Assembly: GCA_009760855.2 (NCBI GenBank)
Contig: WPIO01000032.1
Location: 721,501-781,500 of the forward strand
Direction: 5' to 3'
DNA: 60,000 nt
Origin: Cristatella mucedo
Lineage: Eukaryota > Bryozoa > Phylactolaemata > Cristatellidae
The translations under genes were made by a program, and so were the position numbers. Positions 12,701 to 24,289 of this stretch are shown one piece after another (position 1 is the stretch's first letter; each line of letters opens with the position of its first letter). The notes under the pieces are model-generated. The model saw nothing but the letters and a program-made list of their open reading frames with translations, made no database searches and had not been told where the DNA came from.

Positions 12701-15700
12701 CCTCCTCAGGTGCCTTCCGGAGATGACTGCTGCGTCTTTAAGTGCTCCAATCACCCCGAACTTAAATCGTGAGCGCCAAACCTAACCCTGAACAGATGCA
12801 CTTTAATCCGTTGCCGTAACCCTGAAAATAGATCCTACACTTTAAGATTCCCACCGGACTGGAAGAAAGACTGAACAGGAGCGAGAGTGAGGCGAGAGCG
12901 AGGCTTCGTGTGGGTCTAGGCTTGAACTCAGTAGCTAACGGAGCAAGCTGATACGCCTGACCGCGTCCAAGTCCAAGGCCCTACAAATGAAGCTTTAGCT
13001 CTGCAGGTCCTAGATTGTGAAACTCGCTTCCACAATTCTTACGCAACGACAACTACTCTCCTGTTTCCGACTATGGCTCATCCTTGTAGCGGTCTTGAGC
13101 TGCTAATTCCACGCTACTCACTACCTCAACTGCTATCCTGACTCTGCTATGCTTCCCACTTTCTCTTTACTCCGTGAGACGAAGCCTGTTGGCTACCGAA
13201 TGCGTACTGAAAGCCGCTTAGGCTGTGAGTGCGCTGTACAAGACTCTCCTGCGTAACGCACACATAGCCTGTATGACTTTGTGGAGGTACAGACGGAGAT
13301 ACGTTACATTACATTACAAATGGCCTGAAAATGGTCCCAACTGGTGCCGACTCGTATCCCACAGAAATTACAGACTTCAGAAACTCTTATTACTCAGCTT
13401 CGATCCCCGTCTATCGTATTTCGTCTTAATCTCTGTGTCACTCTGTAATGGCTCTCTATATTGGCTCTCCGTATGTCTCTTTTCGTCTCTCCGTCTGTCT
13501 CTTAGTCTGTCTGTCTCTCCGTTTCTCCGTCTCCGCGTCTGTTTTTCTGCCTTTCTGTGTCTTCGTCTTTCCGCTCTCCATTTTTTTACTATCAATATCT
13601 CTTTCAATCTCATTTACCCTATCTCTATCACTCGCTCCTCTCACACATGATCTTACTACCGATCGTCGTCATTGCTGATGTTTTGTAGAGTCCTAATAAG
13701 ACGCTAAGTCCGGCAGTCCGGCGATACATTGCGATCACGACACATCGCGTGATACATTGGCCGGCCGATGACGCGACGCCGAGCTTAGTTGACACGGAGT
13801 TTGACTTCCGTCTCTTCTCCAAGCAGCGCCGCCTCCAAAAACGGACGCAGCGCAGCAAGGCTGTCACACTTCTAAAAGGCGGCAGCGAAGTTTCCGGCGG
13901 AAACCGAGAGGCCCGGATGCTGTGCAGGCACGCGCTCGGTCGGTCGCTCGCTCGCTCGCTCTCTCACCGGTGCCGAAAAGCGCCAGCAGTCCCGATTGGC
14001 GAGAGACGTAGAAGAATTGCTCGCCGCTTTTCGTTAGCAGTAAACTGCAGCGAGAGCGAACGCGTTATGGGCTCGCGATTTAAATATAGCTGCGCCCACG
14101 AGCAGGTTCACCCTGCGGGTGCAGCAAAGCGCTGCTGCTGGGGGAGGGCGATAGTGCAGCCTTCGCGGGAAGCTTCGGACCAGAGTTCCTCGGAGGGAAA
14201 ACTCGCGCTCGAAGAAAAGGATCTCGCAGCAGAGCGGCTGTGGCACCAGGCTGCAGGAGAATCGCACACGACTTCCGAGCGAGTGCGCAAAACTCAGGGC
14301 CTCGCGTACCGAGCGCGGACCAGTCGCCGATGCACAGCACCCGCTGCCGGCGCTGCGCCGAGCCTGCGCGCGCAGCAGCAGCAGCGGCAGCCTCCCGGGA
14401 TCGCGCGCAGCGAGCTGGACACCTGGACACCAGGCCGTTGCTGTTCCCGTAGCATTGGCCTCCCAAGTACGTTCCGTTAGCGTACACGAAGACCATGCAG
14501 TTGCCGTCAGCCCCGATGACGTCGCCTTCGAGGTTTACGATCGGCAAACCGGGGTCGCTGAGCTTCGTTTCTGCCCACCCTTCGCTGCCTGCGGTAAGAT
14601 TTATGGCGATGAGGCCCCTGCAACGAGAAACGAGTTCTGCACTGAGTCGCACGCTTCGCCGACAGTTGCCGCACGCTCCCGGCCGAGAGGACGGGCCCGA
14701 CGCATTGCACCATCGCCGCCGAACGACACACCTACGCGGCGGCGGCGGCTGCTGCCAGAGGGCTGCTGGGCGCTGACAGGTGGGTGCGAGCGCTCCCCCG
14801 GCAATGTTCTAGTCTCGGTGAGAGTGAATCCGGCGGATTGCAATTCCGGAATGGAAGTGTAGAGGGGCGCAGCGAGCTCTCTTCCCGCTGACCTCAGCAC
14901 CGACAAGCCGGGCCAGAGCTCTAGCCACTGGCTCTCTGGCATTGGAGGTGCGGTCGGCGGCGCTGGCGCGGCGCACGCCGGGCGGCGGGGTGCGCACCGA
15001 AGCTACCGGGGCAGCAGATCGCGCTTAGACCTCGCGTCCAGCTACGCGCTTGGCTGCGGCGTCCCAGCGCTACGGCGCGCTTGGCTGCGGCGTCCCAGCG
15101 AGGGCTGCCCGCCTGCGGCGGTCGCCGTGCGCCGGCCGCACGAATGACCGCACGCGGCGATATGTGTTGTGACTGCTGCACTGGTTCATGCGCTGCTGCC
15201 GCGGCGCTGCGGCTCGGACTCGGCCGAGATGTTGCACCCGCCCGTTGGCTCGACCAGCGATAGTCGACGTATAAATAGCGGGCAAGGCTTCCGCGGCACG
15301 AGCCGGCCGGCCCCGCCCACATTCGAGGCCCATTGCTAGGACTCCGACCCCTCGCTGGACGAACCTTCGGCAAGCAAGCAGGTGAGCGAGCGGCGGGCGA
15401 GCGAGCGAGCGAGCGAGCAGACGCCTCGCTGCAACAGCCGCTCTCACGAAGCGGAGGAGGAGGAGCGCCGCAGGATGCGACAGGCTGGCGATCTGGCTTG
15501 GTAGCCGCGCCTGGGCGGCGCCGCAACCGCGACGGCGAACGCCAAGCGCCGCACCTCGGGCGTCCGACGGCGCCGGCGAAGCAGACGGCCGTGTTGTCGT
15601 TACCGACGCAGCCCAGGCTGACGTTCTGCGGCGCGCCAGCAGTCGGCACCGACCATAGCTTGGCGGCTCGTCCGCCGAGCGATACGTCGGCCTGGTAGAA

Positions 15701-15847
15701 GAGCCCGCGACCGTCGCAGCCGAGCATGGGGCAGCCCAGCTGCGCCGACACCCGGTGCGGCGCCGACGCCGCCGCCGCAAGCAGCAGCAGCAGCGGCGGC
15801 GGCGGCAGCGAGGACGGCAGGAAGCGATGACGACAAGCTGCGAGCAT
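8953..15847 (-). CDS. Secreted PQQ/quinoprotein-like beta-propeller protein (4 exons predicted)
   Basis: Predicted exons are 15847-15555 (ATG, signal peptide), 14617-about 14423, about 10071 or 10107 to 9944, and 9702-8953 (TGA stop). The first exon gives a leader with PPPPLLLLLAAAASAP and then a Cys-rich start (QLGCPMLGCDGRGLFYQ). Propeller-like strands follow: AAKLWSVPTAG, RGLIAINLTAGSEGW, LPIVNLEGDVIGADGNCM, NPYRLYAVSFNSQPP. These recall PQQ-like blades, where a W or Y strand is followed by a refreshed small-residue/G turn. The exon 1 to 2 join is phase 2 at both sides (AG plus G), and the exon 3 to 4 join is phase 0 at both sides. Exons 2 and 3 do not join cleanly, so a middle exon may be missing between 14423 and 10107. 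Function and ligand are unknown. The stop at 8953 may truncate the propeller. Confidence 0.6.
9780..9850. repeat. Short TGATCAGA palindromic repeats
   Basis: Intronic tgatcagatgatctgatcag at about 9800-9820 is self-complementary, and related cagatgac pieces follow. The unit recalls the palindrome at 33664-33728. Confidence 0.5.
9944..10107 (-). CDS. PQQ-like propeller gene, exon 3
   Basis: The open frame reads SIDGVCTAATQLLEKANGSS, then YLWVPVNEPVLGESCAYFVA, ending KRNTS at a GTGAGC donor (phase 0). The start is uncertain: ATAG acceptors exist at 10107 and 10071, both in a phase that neither exon 2 donor supplies. The NGSS and NTS sequons fit a secreted protein. Confidence 0.5.
10900..11190 (+). 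mobile_element. Decayed LINE fragment
   Basis: The pieces ggtgaaaaactcggcagccag (compare QNSAARL), acgaatgtgcacaagctgcc and taggtacctccattcccttg (compare the FRSLHSLA region of the 61-2985 copy) are in LINE order on the plus strand. Confidence 0.5.
11878..12036 (+). repeat. Nested tandem duplication (69 and 27 bp)
   Basis: A 69-bp unit beginning atgattattacaa is repeated at 11878 and 11947. Its inner part gagcggtaccaaagagtatg is repeated again at 11976 and 12003. Confidence 0.85.
12040..12990. other. No gene recognised
   Basis: Unique-looking sequence with short open frames only. Confidence 0.35.
13000..13205 (+). mobile_element. Second LINE family, 3' fragment
   Basis: The block cgcttccacaattcttacgc to cactttctctttactccg is shared with 18380-18560 and 19300-19540, and in reverse with 27440-27610 and 45990-46120. 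Confidence 0.55.
13460..13640 (+). repeat. Polypyrimidine tract (TCTG/TCTC-rich)
   Basis: About 180 bases of almost only C and T on the plus strand, made of tctctccgtctg and tctgtctgtctc variants. The opposing purine-rich open frame is low complexity. Confidence 0.8.
14423..14617 (-). CDS. PQQ-like propeller gene, exon 2
   Basis: The acceptor is CTCGTTGCAG, and the first base completes the AG left by exon 1. The exon encodes GLIAINLTAGSEGWAETKL and then IVNLEGDVIGADGNCMVFVY, two adjacent beta-propeller strands with the D/N-G turn seen in PQQ-like repeats. There are two N-glycosylation sequons (NLT, NGT). The donor is either CTG/GTGTCC (end 14431) or CCAG/GTGTCC (end 14423). Confidence 0.6.
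15555..15847 (-). CDS. PQQ-like propeller gene, exon 1 (signal peptide)
   Basis: The ATG is at 15847-15845. The leader has a hydrophobic core LLLLLAAAASA at about residues 19-29, with likely cleavage near VSA-Q. The mature start has two CxxxxC-type cysteines (GCPMLGC) and a first propeller-like strand. The exon ends CCG AG at a GTGCGG donor (phase 2). It lies in a CpG-dense island. Confidence 0.6.
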
Positions 15848-16223
15848 GCTCGGCGCCTGTGCGAACAGATGCGGTCAGGCGGAACCGCGAAGCCGACGAC
15901 CCCGGGCGAAAGATGGCGGCGTTGTCGGCGGGCCGCCGATAAGGCGGAGCGATTGGAGCCCCAATAATGTCCTCGAACGCACAACAGGAGCCGCCCTCCC
16001 TCCGGAGCGCTATCTTGCCGATCTCTCACTCAGATGTCCCTGTTCAATAGGTGGCCGTGCGAAACCAAAGTGCGGAGGCGATGAGCTGCAGTGCCTCAGT
16101 GCAAACTGCAAAAAGAGCATGTGCGAAATATTCACACTCAGTTGTACAAGCTATTGTATACATTGACACCTCGCAGTAGGCCTGTAGACTGCAGTGGCGG
16201 ATGTTTAAGCCCTCGTCCCTGGG

Positions 16224-16365
16224 TCTTGGCCCAAGCGATAAGGTGCCTGTTTAGGAGGACTGAAGGTCGTGAGCGATTCGCCAGACCGCACTGCAAGCGG
16301 CGGCGACGACCTGAGCGGCTCTTCTGGCGCTATGTAAATGAAGCTGTTGAATCGGCTCAGCTTTT
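16224..16365 (+). mobile_element. SINE family 2, diverged
   Basis: It keeps cactgcaagcggcggcgacg, a gcggctcttctggcgctatg end and tgaagctgttgaatcggct. The B box is damaged. Confidence 0.6.
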
Positions 16366-16736
16366 TTCCTTACCAGCGTGCGCAAATTGTTAACGAAGAC
16401 GTTTAGTTCTATTAGGATATTGCACAAAGGTTTTGTTAACGCGACGATGGTTCGCAATATCACCGAAGGCGATCTGGAAGCGGCATGCATCGGGCGCATT
16501 GTGCAAGGACGCCACTGCAGCGCTCACCGCGGACGTCCACGGCCCCTCCCCGGACGCGGATGCTTGCTAAGGGTGAGCTGGCTGGCGGCTGCGCTGGACG
16601 CTCGTCATGTGGAGCGTCGCATCTACTCCTCACGAGGCGGATGGCAGCTTGCTGGGGCGGTGCTAAGAATGCGTCCGAGCCTTTAAGCGTTCAGCGCTCA
16701 CTCGAATAGTTTTGTTTGTATATATAAATATGAATA

Positions 16737-16737
<1 letters not shown>

Positions 16738-16816
<79 letters not shown>
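16738..16816. repeat. (TA)n followed by (GA)n
   Basis: About 46 bases of TA dinucleotide joined to about 32 bases of GA. Confidence 0.95.
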
Positions 16817-16819
<3 letters not shown>

Positions 16820-16820
<1 letters not shown>

Positions 16821-18285
16821 GTTTTTCAAGGGAGCATTGTATTTTTAAAGGGAGTAGAAGAAGTCATTCTTGCTGGACGGATATGCCGACGACTGCCGGA
16901 AGGTGCGTTGGTGAGCACCCTCAGAATCTTCAACAAGAAAATAGGAGCTACGATTGTCTTAGAAGCGCCTAAAAAAATCACAACCTATAAAAATAAGTTA
17001 CATCAATGTTTGGAGAACTCAAATAAAAGCATCTATGCCACTCGCCTCAAAGCGCACCCTTAAGGTGCTTCCTTGAGGGACGCTGCCGAGTTTTCTTCTT
17101 ATTCGAGGGCCTCTATTTAAACGGGCTAGGCAGGGTGACTTCTAGCGGCAGTTTCTGTCACTTCAAACTTCGGCATCTCTTATCTTTATTGACGAGGTAA
17201 AAAGTGGTTTCGAGATGCACGCTTTTCCACGCCGATCTCTAAATTTGCCAAAATGGGTAGCACTGATGGATTGATTTCTTTCGATGGGGCTTAGTAATAA
17301 CTCACACACTGCGAGCAGGTTCACGGACACTTTTTCATAAGGAGGCCGCGATTTCTGTTTAGAAGCGTGTATACGAAGGCGTGCAGAGCAGAGAGCGTGA
17401 GTAGAATCGAGGCTAGCCTCCAAAGGTGGTCAGGGGGCTTACGGTGACTTAATAAGGCTTGGCTGGGGCAATGTGCAAATTGCCAACGGACGAAGGAAGG
17501 CTTTTTGAAGCAAGTGGTTAACGAAGTGTACAAGTAACACCTTTCGTGACCCGCAGAGTATCTAATGACACTAGTCGTCACCGTGGCCTGCTAGCTCTAG
17601 TAAGTGGCCTAGGATACTAAATACTTTGACTAAATACGAAATAAAATGCTGCACTCCAGCTAACAACGTAGTGCGGCTAGAGATGGGTGCAATCTTATAA
17701 TGACGGTTTTAGCTTCTCCCAACAATGGCTCTGTTGAAAATCAGTACTTTTCATCAAAATCTATCGAAAAGACTAGCTATGGCACAGCTGTCAAACAATT
17801 TATCAGACATTAGAGAAGCATCAACGCATTATCGCCGGCTGTGGGAAATGGGCGGACGGCCCCTTTTGCGGACTCATCCGATGGAACTCTTTAAGCGATG
17901 CAGATAGGGGGGTTTACATTCCCCGAGGTGTCAATTAGACTGAAGTGCCTGCTAGTGCGCTGCCCTAACCAAAGTGGCAGCGTTTCGCAACATCTGTGGC
18001 CAAAGCTTGAGCCCTCAGCTCTTTCTCCAGAGGTCTTAGCTCTGTCTAGGCTAGGGCTGTTGCAATACTATGTCGTCTGGCCTATCGATTAAGCCATAAC
18101 GTCACTGCACCCGAAAAATAATGTGGCTGAAATGCTGTATAGAACGTCACAGCGTTTCAGCCGTGTGCGTGTACCCTTTGCTGAATGAGCACTGGTAGCT
18201 CTCGGTTGAGCGACGAGTGCGGAGTGACGTTCTGACTGAGCTGACGCGAAAATGCTGGCCACGGCTTGGCTCCTTCGCATGCATA
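16820..18285. other. No gene recognised
   Basis: Minus-strand open frames at 17163-17581 overlap each other in two frames. They show no domain and no convincing splice sites. Confidence 0.4.
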
Positions 18286-18289
18286 TGAA

Positions 18290-18600
18290 TTGCTATACAA
18301 GGTTCAGCCTTCTTTTTCCTCCCCGTCCTCTGTGGACAATAAATTAACTGCTTCAATCCTACGCTTCAAAATCGTTGATGACAGAGCCTTTTTCGCTGCG
18401 GGTCAAAAGCGGTAGAACTCTTTCTACAATTCCTACACAGCGAATTATATTCTTTGACTTCAGACTCTGGAAAACATTCCTCCAGCCGACGTGACCTGCT
18501 ACTCCCATGCAACTCACTACCTCAGCTTCCCCCGACTCAGCAATGCTTCTCACTTTCCATATGCTTGGTAAGATAAAGTATGGTAGTGTGCCGTATGAAT
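18290..18600 (+). mobile_element. Second LINE family, 3' fragment
   Basis: It shares ctacaattcctacacagcg, ctactcccatgcaactcac and agcaatgcttctcactttcc with the 13000-13205 and 19300-19545 copies. Confidence 0.5.
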
Positions 18601-19149
18601 ACTGCCAGGCCGGCGGACTTTGATTTGACAAAACAATACTCCATTAGGTCCAACACCCACTTAATCTTTCTGCTTTGCTAAGCTATAGACATATTTGCAT
18701 TAAATTACCTTGTATTACGGCTGCGGGACAGGGATAAAAGAGAACAGGGATCGGGGAACAGGAGAACCAAACTATCCATCAACACGCCCCATTGCGCCAG
18801 TTACCGAACCGGTACAAGCGGCCAGGGCGATCACACTAGGTTAGGGGAGGGGCAGGTCACAAACAAACAATGAGTTGAAGGGAGTGAAAATCCAGATCCC
18901 AGGCAGATCAGTTGTGACCAGCGAAGTTCAACCGGCTGGCCGCTGCGTAAAGTGTACGGTCGCGAACTACCTTTTAAGCAAACGGAAACAGGTGTATAAT
19001 GCTAGTGCCTCATCATCTAGGTAGCAAATCCACGAAGCTGAGCTTGCAGTTTGATTTTCTAGCTCTAAGAAACACGCAGAAGCTACGTGCCGTTGCTGTA
19101 CACATAAAGATGCTACGCTTCGCCCTCTCGTTTTACTTGAAGCTCGAGC

Positions 19150-19545
19150 TAAATTAATAATAATGATAATACGATCTACTTGAACTGCTGCACCAGTTTC
19201 AGCCTCCACGCGATCCCAGTTCCTCCACGGACATACACTTAGCTGTTCCGCTCACAAGATTAAAGCTAGCTGGTTACAGAAGCTTTTCCACTGCGGTTTC
19301 TACACCGCGGAACCTAATTCAAAAATTCTTACATAACGACATTTTATTATTATTCGGTAGCTACGCCTGTGGCTACGCCTTTACAGCCATCCTTAGATGG
19401 CGCTTCCTGGTAACTTACTCTCACCTCAGCTGCCCTTCTGACCTTCTGACCTTCTGACCTTCTGACCTTCTGACCGTCTGACCTTATGACCGTCTGACCG
19501 TCTGACCTTATGACCGTCTGACCTTCTGAGTTCACTTTCTCTTGG
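19150..19545 (+). mobile_element. Second LINE family, 3' fragment with internal 8-bp tandem repeat
   Basis: The frame reads LLHQFQPPRDPSSSTDIHLA and VPLTRLKLAGYRSFSTAVST, the usual C-terminal end of non-LTR polyproteins (compare VPRTRLKSFGDRAFS in family 1). The 3' UTR follows, interrupted by the gaccttct repeat. Confidence 0.65.
19434..19527. repeat. 8-bp tandem repeat (gaccttct/gaccgtct/gaccttat)
   Basis: About 11-12 units with single-base variants, placed inside a LINE fragment. Confidence 0.9.
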
Positions 19546-19697
19546 CTGCTGAATACTAAGTCTTGTGGCGGGCTGTATTCGTACTGAGAGGCGGCTCTTC
19601 AGCTTCAGCTGAAGGAAACTCTCCTGGGTAGCACCCCATAGTCTTTTTCGGATTTATGTCGTTACGAACGCATATACATCATTATCTTAGATTAAGG

Positions 19698-21050
19698 CAG
19701 AGGCGTAGTGAGACCTTACGGCACCCGGAGACAAAGCTACAAATGGCGCCCCTCCCTTTCTCCCTTTGTCAAAAAGTGCTGTCATTTAGCTCCACAACAG
19801 GTGATATAAAAAAAACGCGCTAGCAGGCATATCGTGTCGAGAAAGTTGTATTAATTGTAGCACAGGTAAAAGGTGGTATGGCCTTGAACTTTTGCAAACT
19901 AGTCTACACAAGGCTGAATCAGAGAGCCGATATTGTCCCATTGATGCTCTTTGATAAGAGAGGATTATCTTCAGCTTGCTGAAGAAACGCTCACAACTGG
20001 CTATTGACACTACTATTGTGAGAATAACTTGCACGGCAACTCTCAAATTATGAAACACATCTTCTCCATAACTGACGATAAAAAACATGAGTTCAAGAGG
20101 GTCTGCGGTGCCGAGTCGCGCTGTGTGGCAAGAAGCATTTTACAGTCACATATTTCGTTGTACAGCTCTATTACATCAACGTTTGTGCAATAGAAGACTC
20201 CAAAGATCTAGACTGTTGCCGGAGTTTAGTCTGGTCACGTGCCTTCAAAAGCCTCTCAACTTCCAATAAGAAACTAAATTTGGCATCAAGATCGATGAAC
20301 CGGTTAAATCTAGTTGTAATTTCTTGTCGGAGAAAGCCTATGCTGTCTTTCAATATTCTTAAAATCCCCTCCTTTGCCGAGACACCAACATCTTGAGAGA
20401 GTTCTCCTTCAAAATTTAATGTAGGAGACTTCCAGCTTCTTGTATCAAGTCTTCCACTTGTGTCCTCAGACAGTTGCTCCAAAAGGCCTACAATGCCATT
20501 CAGTCCATCACTGATAGCTTTCACAGCCTCCACTCTTGCACTCCACCTCTTTGCATAGTCACGTTTGACAGTGATGGCTAAGACTTTGTTCAGTTCTGCC
20601 CACCTCAGACTTGATCTTGAAGAGAATAAGTACGTAGTATCTGATGTTCCAAAAAAGGCAATGACAACGAAATCTTGTCTTGCAGCACGAACTCCTTCCA
20701 GTTCCAGTTTCAAGCTGTGGTTATCACAGTTTAAAAAATTGCTTTCTCATTTCTGAACAGTATTTTGTTTCGGACACCTGACAAGTAGCCAGATATGGCT
20801 GCTGCGTTGTCGTACCAGTGCGATCTCCAATTTTGCAAGGACATTTTGACAGATGCGAGTTTTTCCAAGATGAGACCCTCAATTGCTGCATCTTCGGCGG
20901 AGATTTGAATGAAAGTGACTCTTTGTGACTATTTTGTTGGAAAAGTCAACATCGACAAATCTATAGACCTCAGACATCTCTGCTCATGGTGCGCCAAATG
21001 AGAAGTTGAGTCAGACAGAATTCTATGGTACTCATTTCGCCATGTATTGC
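19698..21050 (-). mobile_element. hAT transposon remnant (ZMYM1-like transposase)
   Basis: Minus-strand pieces in order are EMSEVYRFVDVDFSNKIVT (about 20960), WYDNAAAISGYLSGVRN (about 20790), and a helical insert KAISDGLNGIVGLLEQLSED with DSIGFLRQEITTRFNRFIDL (20713-20171). The C-terminal dimerisation block is ASCERFFSKLKIILSYQRAS (about 20010-19930). These match hAT transposases of the ZMYM1/THAP-associated kind. The 3' terminus begins cagaggcgtagtgag at 19698. Stops and frame changes show it is inactive, and the 5' end is missing or unrecognisable. Confidence 0.75.
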
Positions 21051-21059
21051 AGAGTCTTT

Positions 21060-21180
21060 AGTGTGTGGCATGTGGGCCAAAAATAATAATAATAATATTA
21101 AAAAACTTGATAAAGTGCCCTCAGAGAACTCAATCTCTTTCTAGTTGCTTTAAATTTACTGCAAAGGAAACGCGATCGAA
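21060..21180 (-). mobile_element. LINE 3' tail (minus)
   Basis: An aataataataatatta tail is followed by tgccctcagagaactcaatc tctttctag, the reverse of the conserved stem-loop. Confidence 0.7.
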
Positions 21181-21189
21181 TGGTGAGTG

Positions 21190-22760
21190 GATGCTGCAAT
21201 CCATCACAATGCTGCAGTCCATCTGAAATTGCTTAGATATTGGCTGTACGAAGCTCAACTTTGGATGGCACATTGTGGTTTTAAGTTACCTTATACTAGG
21301 TCTAGGCATTGTGCGTGTTTATTCTCCGCCAGTGCACACGATTTTAGTGCTGTGGCCCTTGCCCCCACTACTACCCACTTATATTAATCAAAATTATGTT
21401 GCATGCTGCACTGCTATCTTTTTAAAGTGTACCGACGAATATTTAATGAGATTTTGCTTGGACATTTCCAAACTGCCTTCTCTTACAACCATCTGGGCCA
21501 ACACCGTAATCCAGTCTTTATTCCACCAACATCAACCGGTATTTATCTTTGCGACTTTTGATTTCAATTAAAACTAAAATGTGCTTACAGTTTCCAAACC
21601 AATGCTGACAGTCGTCAGCACGTGTGTTGTCGAAATGGCGAGTTAACGCCAGTCGAGGCTCGAGGCAGTATCGAATGTTGACTAGATACCCGTCAAGGTG
21701 TTAAGTAGAGCTGGTATCACTAACCTAAACGATCAATGAATGGGTTACTATAGCCAAAATAAATTTGGAATCCAATTAGAATGGATCACGTGAAATTTAA
21801 CTTGACTTGCTAACATGTACAACTTTCTCTGCAGAAATCATGGGTCAAAAAAACATAAACGTTTCCTCAGTGGCCAAGAAAGAGCGCCCAACACCAGGCC
21901 AAATCAGTGCACTTCAGAGCATTATCATCACCAACAGACGGTCATCTGCCTAGCCTTAAAAGAAAAGGGCCCCGCCACTGTCAGTGTACATCTGTGTTCT
22001 TCTTGCACTTCTTGCCACAATTTACTCTCTTTTCAAGCAGTCGAACATGCGTGTCCGAAGCACTCGCAACTGTGGCTGCCGGTTGGCGTAATCGGAATTT
22101 CTATGATGACTGAATTTAAGTACATCACTTCGAAGGTTGGTGCAGGTTTTACTGAGCACGATGAACAATTGCCGCATAAAACAATGAGCTTCTCTGCAGC
22201 TTTTTTAAGCATCTCTGGTACCGAATACTGATTTTTTAGAATTTGCAGAGGCTGCAACGTCAAGCATTTACACGAGACTAGCATTTTAATATTAGGCGAA
22301 AGCTTCCAAACTGCTACCTGTCAGCGAAACTATGAAAGAACTTTTCTAATAAACATGGATGCATGCCAATGCAAAAAAGCTAGCATTTAGAAGTTCACAT
22401 AAATTAAAATCAAATTTAATTTTCAAGAGCATTTAAGAGACTACTAGTCTTCAAGCTGGTTTCAGCTATATTTTTACCGAATTAGAAGCCGCGTGGCTTA
22501 TTTTGAGTACCTCTGGATGGTTATTAAATGCGGCCTGTTATTTATAAACAATAACATGATTTCAGATCCTTGCAAATATCTGCACCTAAATATAAACGTT
22601 GCCCAAGAGGCCGATCATAGTTTTGATTGCATTCACTATTCTGATGTTTGCAACATGCATACATGTTGAAAAATGTATAATACGCATGGACCTGATAAAT
22701 GTGAAGTTGTAATGTGGCATACATGTAGCCTCTACATTTCTCTATGAATTTTAGGAGTTT
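21190..22760. other. Unresolved region with exon-like frames on both strands
   Basis: A plus-strand CTTTCTCTGCAG acceptor at 21836 opens IMGQKNINVSSVAKKERPTP. A minus-strand GACGTTGCAG acceptor near 22256 opens PLQILKNQYSVPEMLKKAAE, then KLIVLCGNCSSCS before GTAAAA. At most one of these is likely to be real, and I recognise neither. Confidence 0.3.
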
Positions 22761-22764
22761 TAAA

Positions 22765-24285
22765 TAAGATTGCAGTCAATCGCTGGGCATTGCCGGAGCT
22801 TGAACGTGCCTACTAAGTCAAAAAAATTTGATCACTGTAATAACCTTTCTAAACTTTAGCTTCACTTAGCCATTTTCTGGCGATTGGTCATAGATCATAA
22901 CAGATTGATATATATTTATCCGGGAAAATGCATCGATTGTCAAGAATTGCTCAATTGATTGAGCGTGCACAATCGGTAAGCATTATGTACACACGCACAG
23001 TAAAATGTTACGTGCATTGAGAATCGACACATTTAATTCTGGTCGATTTTAGATAAATCAATTGCCATGCTTTGCCCGACCGACGAGAAACGTGAAAAAT
23101 AGCTTGAAAACTATATGGTTTTACTCACAGTAAAATTTTAAATACGATGAGAAATGGAGCTTTGAACAGACAATCTCTGGTCGTTTTGAGGTGGATTATT
23201 GCGCTGAGCCGAGTCATGGCTGTTGATAGCCATGCGTTTCCCGAGATTGTGCGAGCAGTGGGTTATTATCATCACTTTACAAATAGTGTGCTTTAATATT
23301 TATTCAAAAGTAGAGCATGGAGAATTATTCGATATCCGGGAATTTTTTCGGGAAATCCAGTTCGTTTCTATATTAGCTCAGGCCATTTCTGTTGATTGCA
23401 GTGCCTTGCATGTGAATGCCCGAGGCAAGTGCAGTGAAATGGTAAGAGAACACTCAAATCTGAGGGTACAGTAATTGGAGTGAAACTTGGATCTTATGGT
23501 ATACGATTTCTGCTGGTCTTTTGTGATGCTGGCAGTGGATTGTGGTGAATTTCTGTATAGGACCAGGCAGTTGCTAGTGATTGCAGGGAGAACCTGAATG
23601 TTCGATGATGCAAAATTTTCTTGGTGAACTTCGAACCGACTCTAGTATTATTTTCAATCTAAGTAGAAGCTTAGCGTTGACAATTTCATGACGATTTGCA
23701 GAAGAGTAGAGTAGAGTGTGGTATTTGCCCAGGCAATTTTGGGCTATTGCCGTGCAATGCCAGAAAGCGCTGATGCCCAATGGCTTGAATTTATGTCGGT
23801 TGCACTTTACACAGTGCATTTTAATTATGCTATAAAAGCTGGAGCTAGGCACAATCTCTTTGGTATTTCCTCGAGCTGTTGCAGTCGATTGCAACATAGT
23901 ACACGAGAACACCCATGCCAATGAAGGGAAATGCAAGTGAAGTTTATGTTTTCAGTATACTTTACCCAGTGTGTATTTTCCTATACATTCAAAATAAAGA
24001 TGTATGCACATATAATTCATTCTACTTGTGCTAGAATACGGTAGATAGTGTTGGCTTGCTTTGGACTGCATCTGGTGGCGGTATATAGTGGTATTCGCCA
24101 GGACACCTCCAGTCTATCGAAGTGGACTTCGTGAAATCGTGCTTGCGGAATGAAAAGAAATTGTTTAGGTACGTTTACGCTGTATTGCAGTCTTATATTT
24201 AATAGGATCTGAAGTTTCTTCTAACCAATGTGTAGTCAATTTGAGGTGGCTTTAAGTGGATTGTTGTGGAAGTTGGTGGATTCCG
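22765..24285 (+). repeat. Array of an approximately 175-180 bp diverged tandem repeat (plus orientation)
   Basis: Recurring phrases at near-constant spacing include ccat..ctgttgattgcagtgc, tggattgtggtg..tttgccc, and a gcgaaatgg...gtgagtacactt block. They are the same phrases, diverged, as in the 46430-47975 array. Confidence 0.6.
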
Positions 24286-24289
24286 ACTG

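Larger units (their letters stand above)
13720..16080. promoter_or_regulatory. CpG-dense island with the PQQ-like gene promoter
   Basis: The GC- and CpG-rich stretch covers exons 1 and 2 of the PQQ-like gene and about 230 bases upstream of its ATG (15848-16080, minus orientation). It is the likely promoter by position. No TATA box was identified with confidence. Confidence 0.45.

Noticed and set aside
15070-16029. 319-codon minus-strand open frame rich in Arg
   Set aside because: It is an out-of-frame shadow of PQQ-like exon 1 and the surrounding CpG island.
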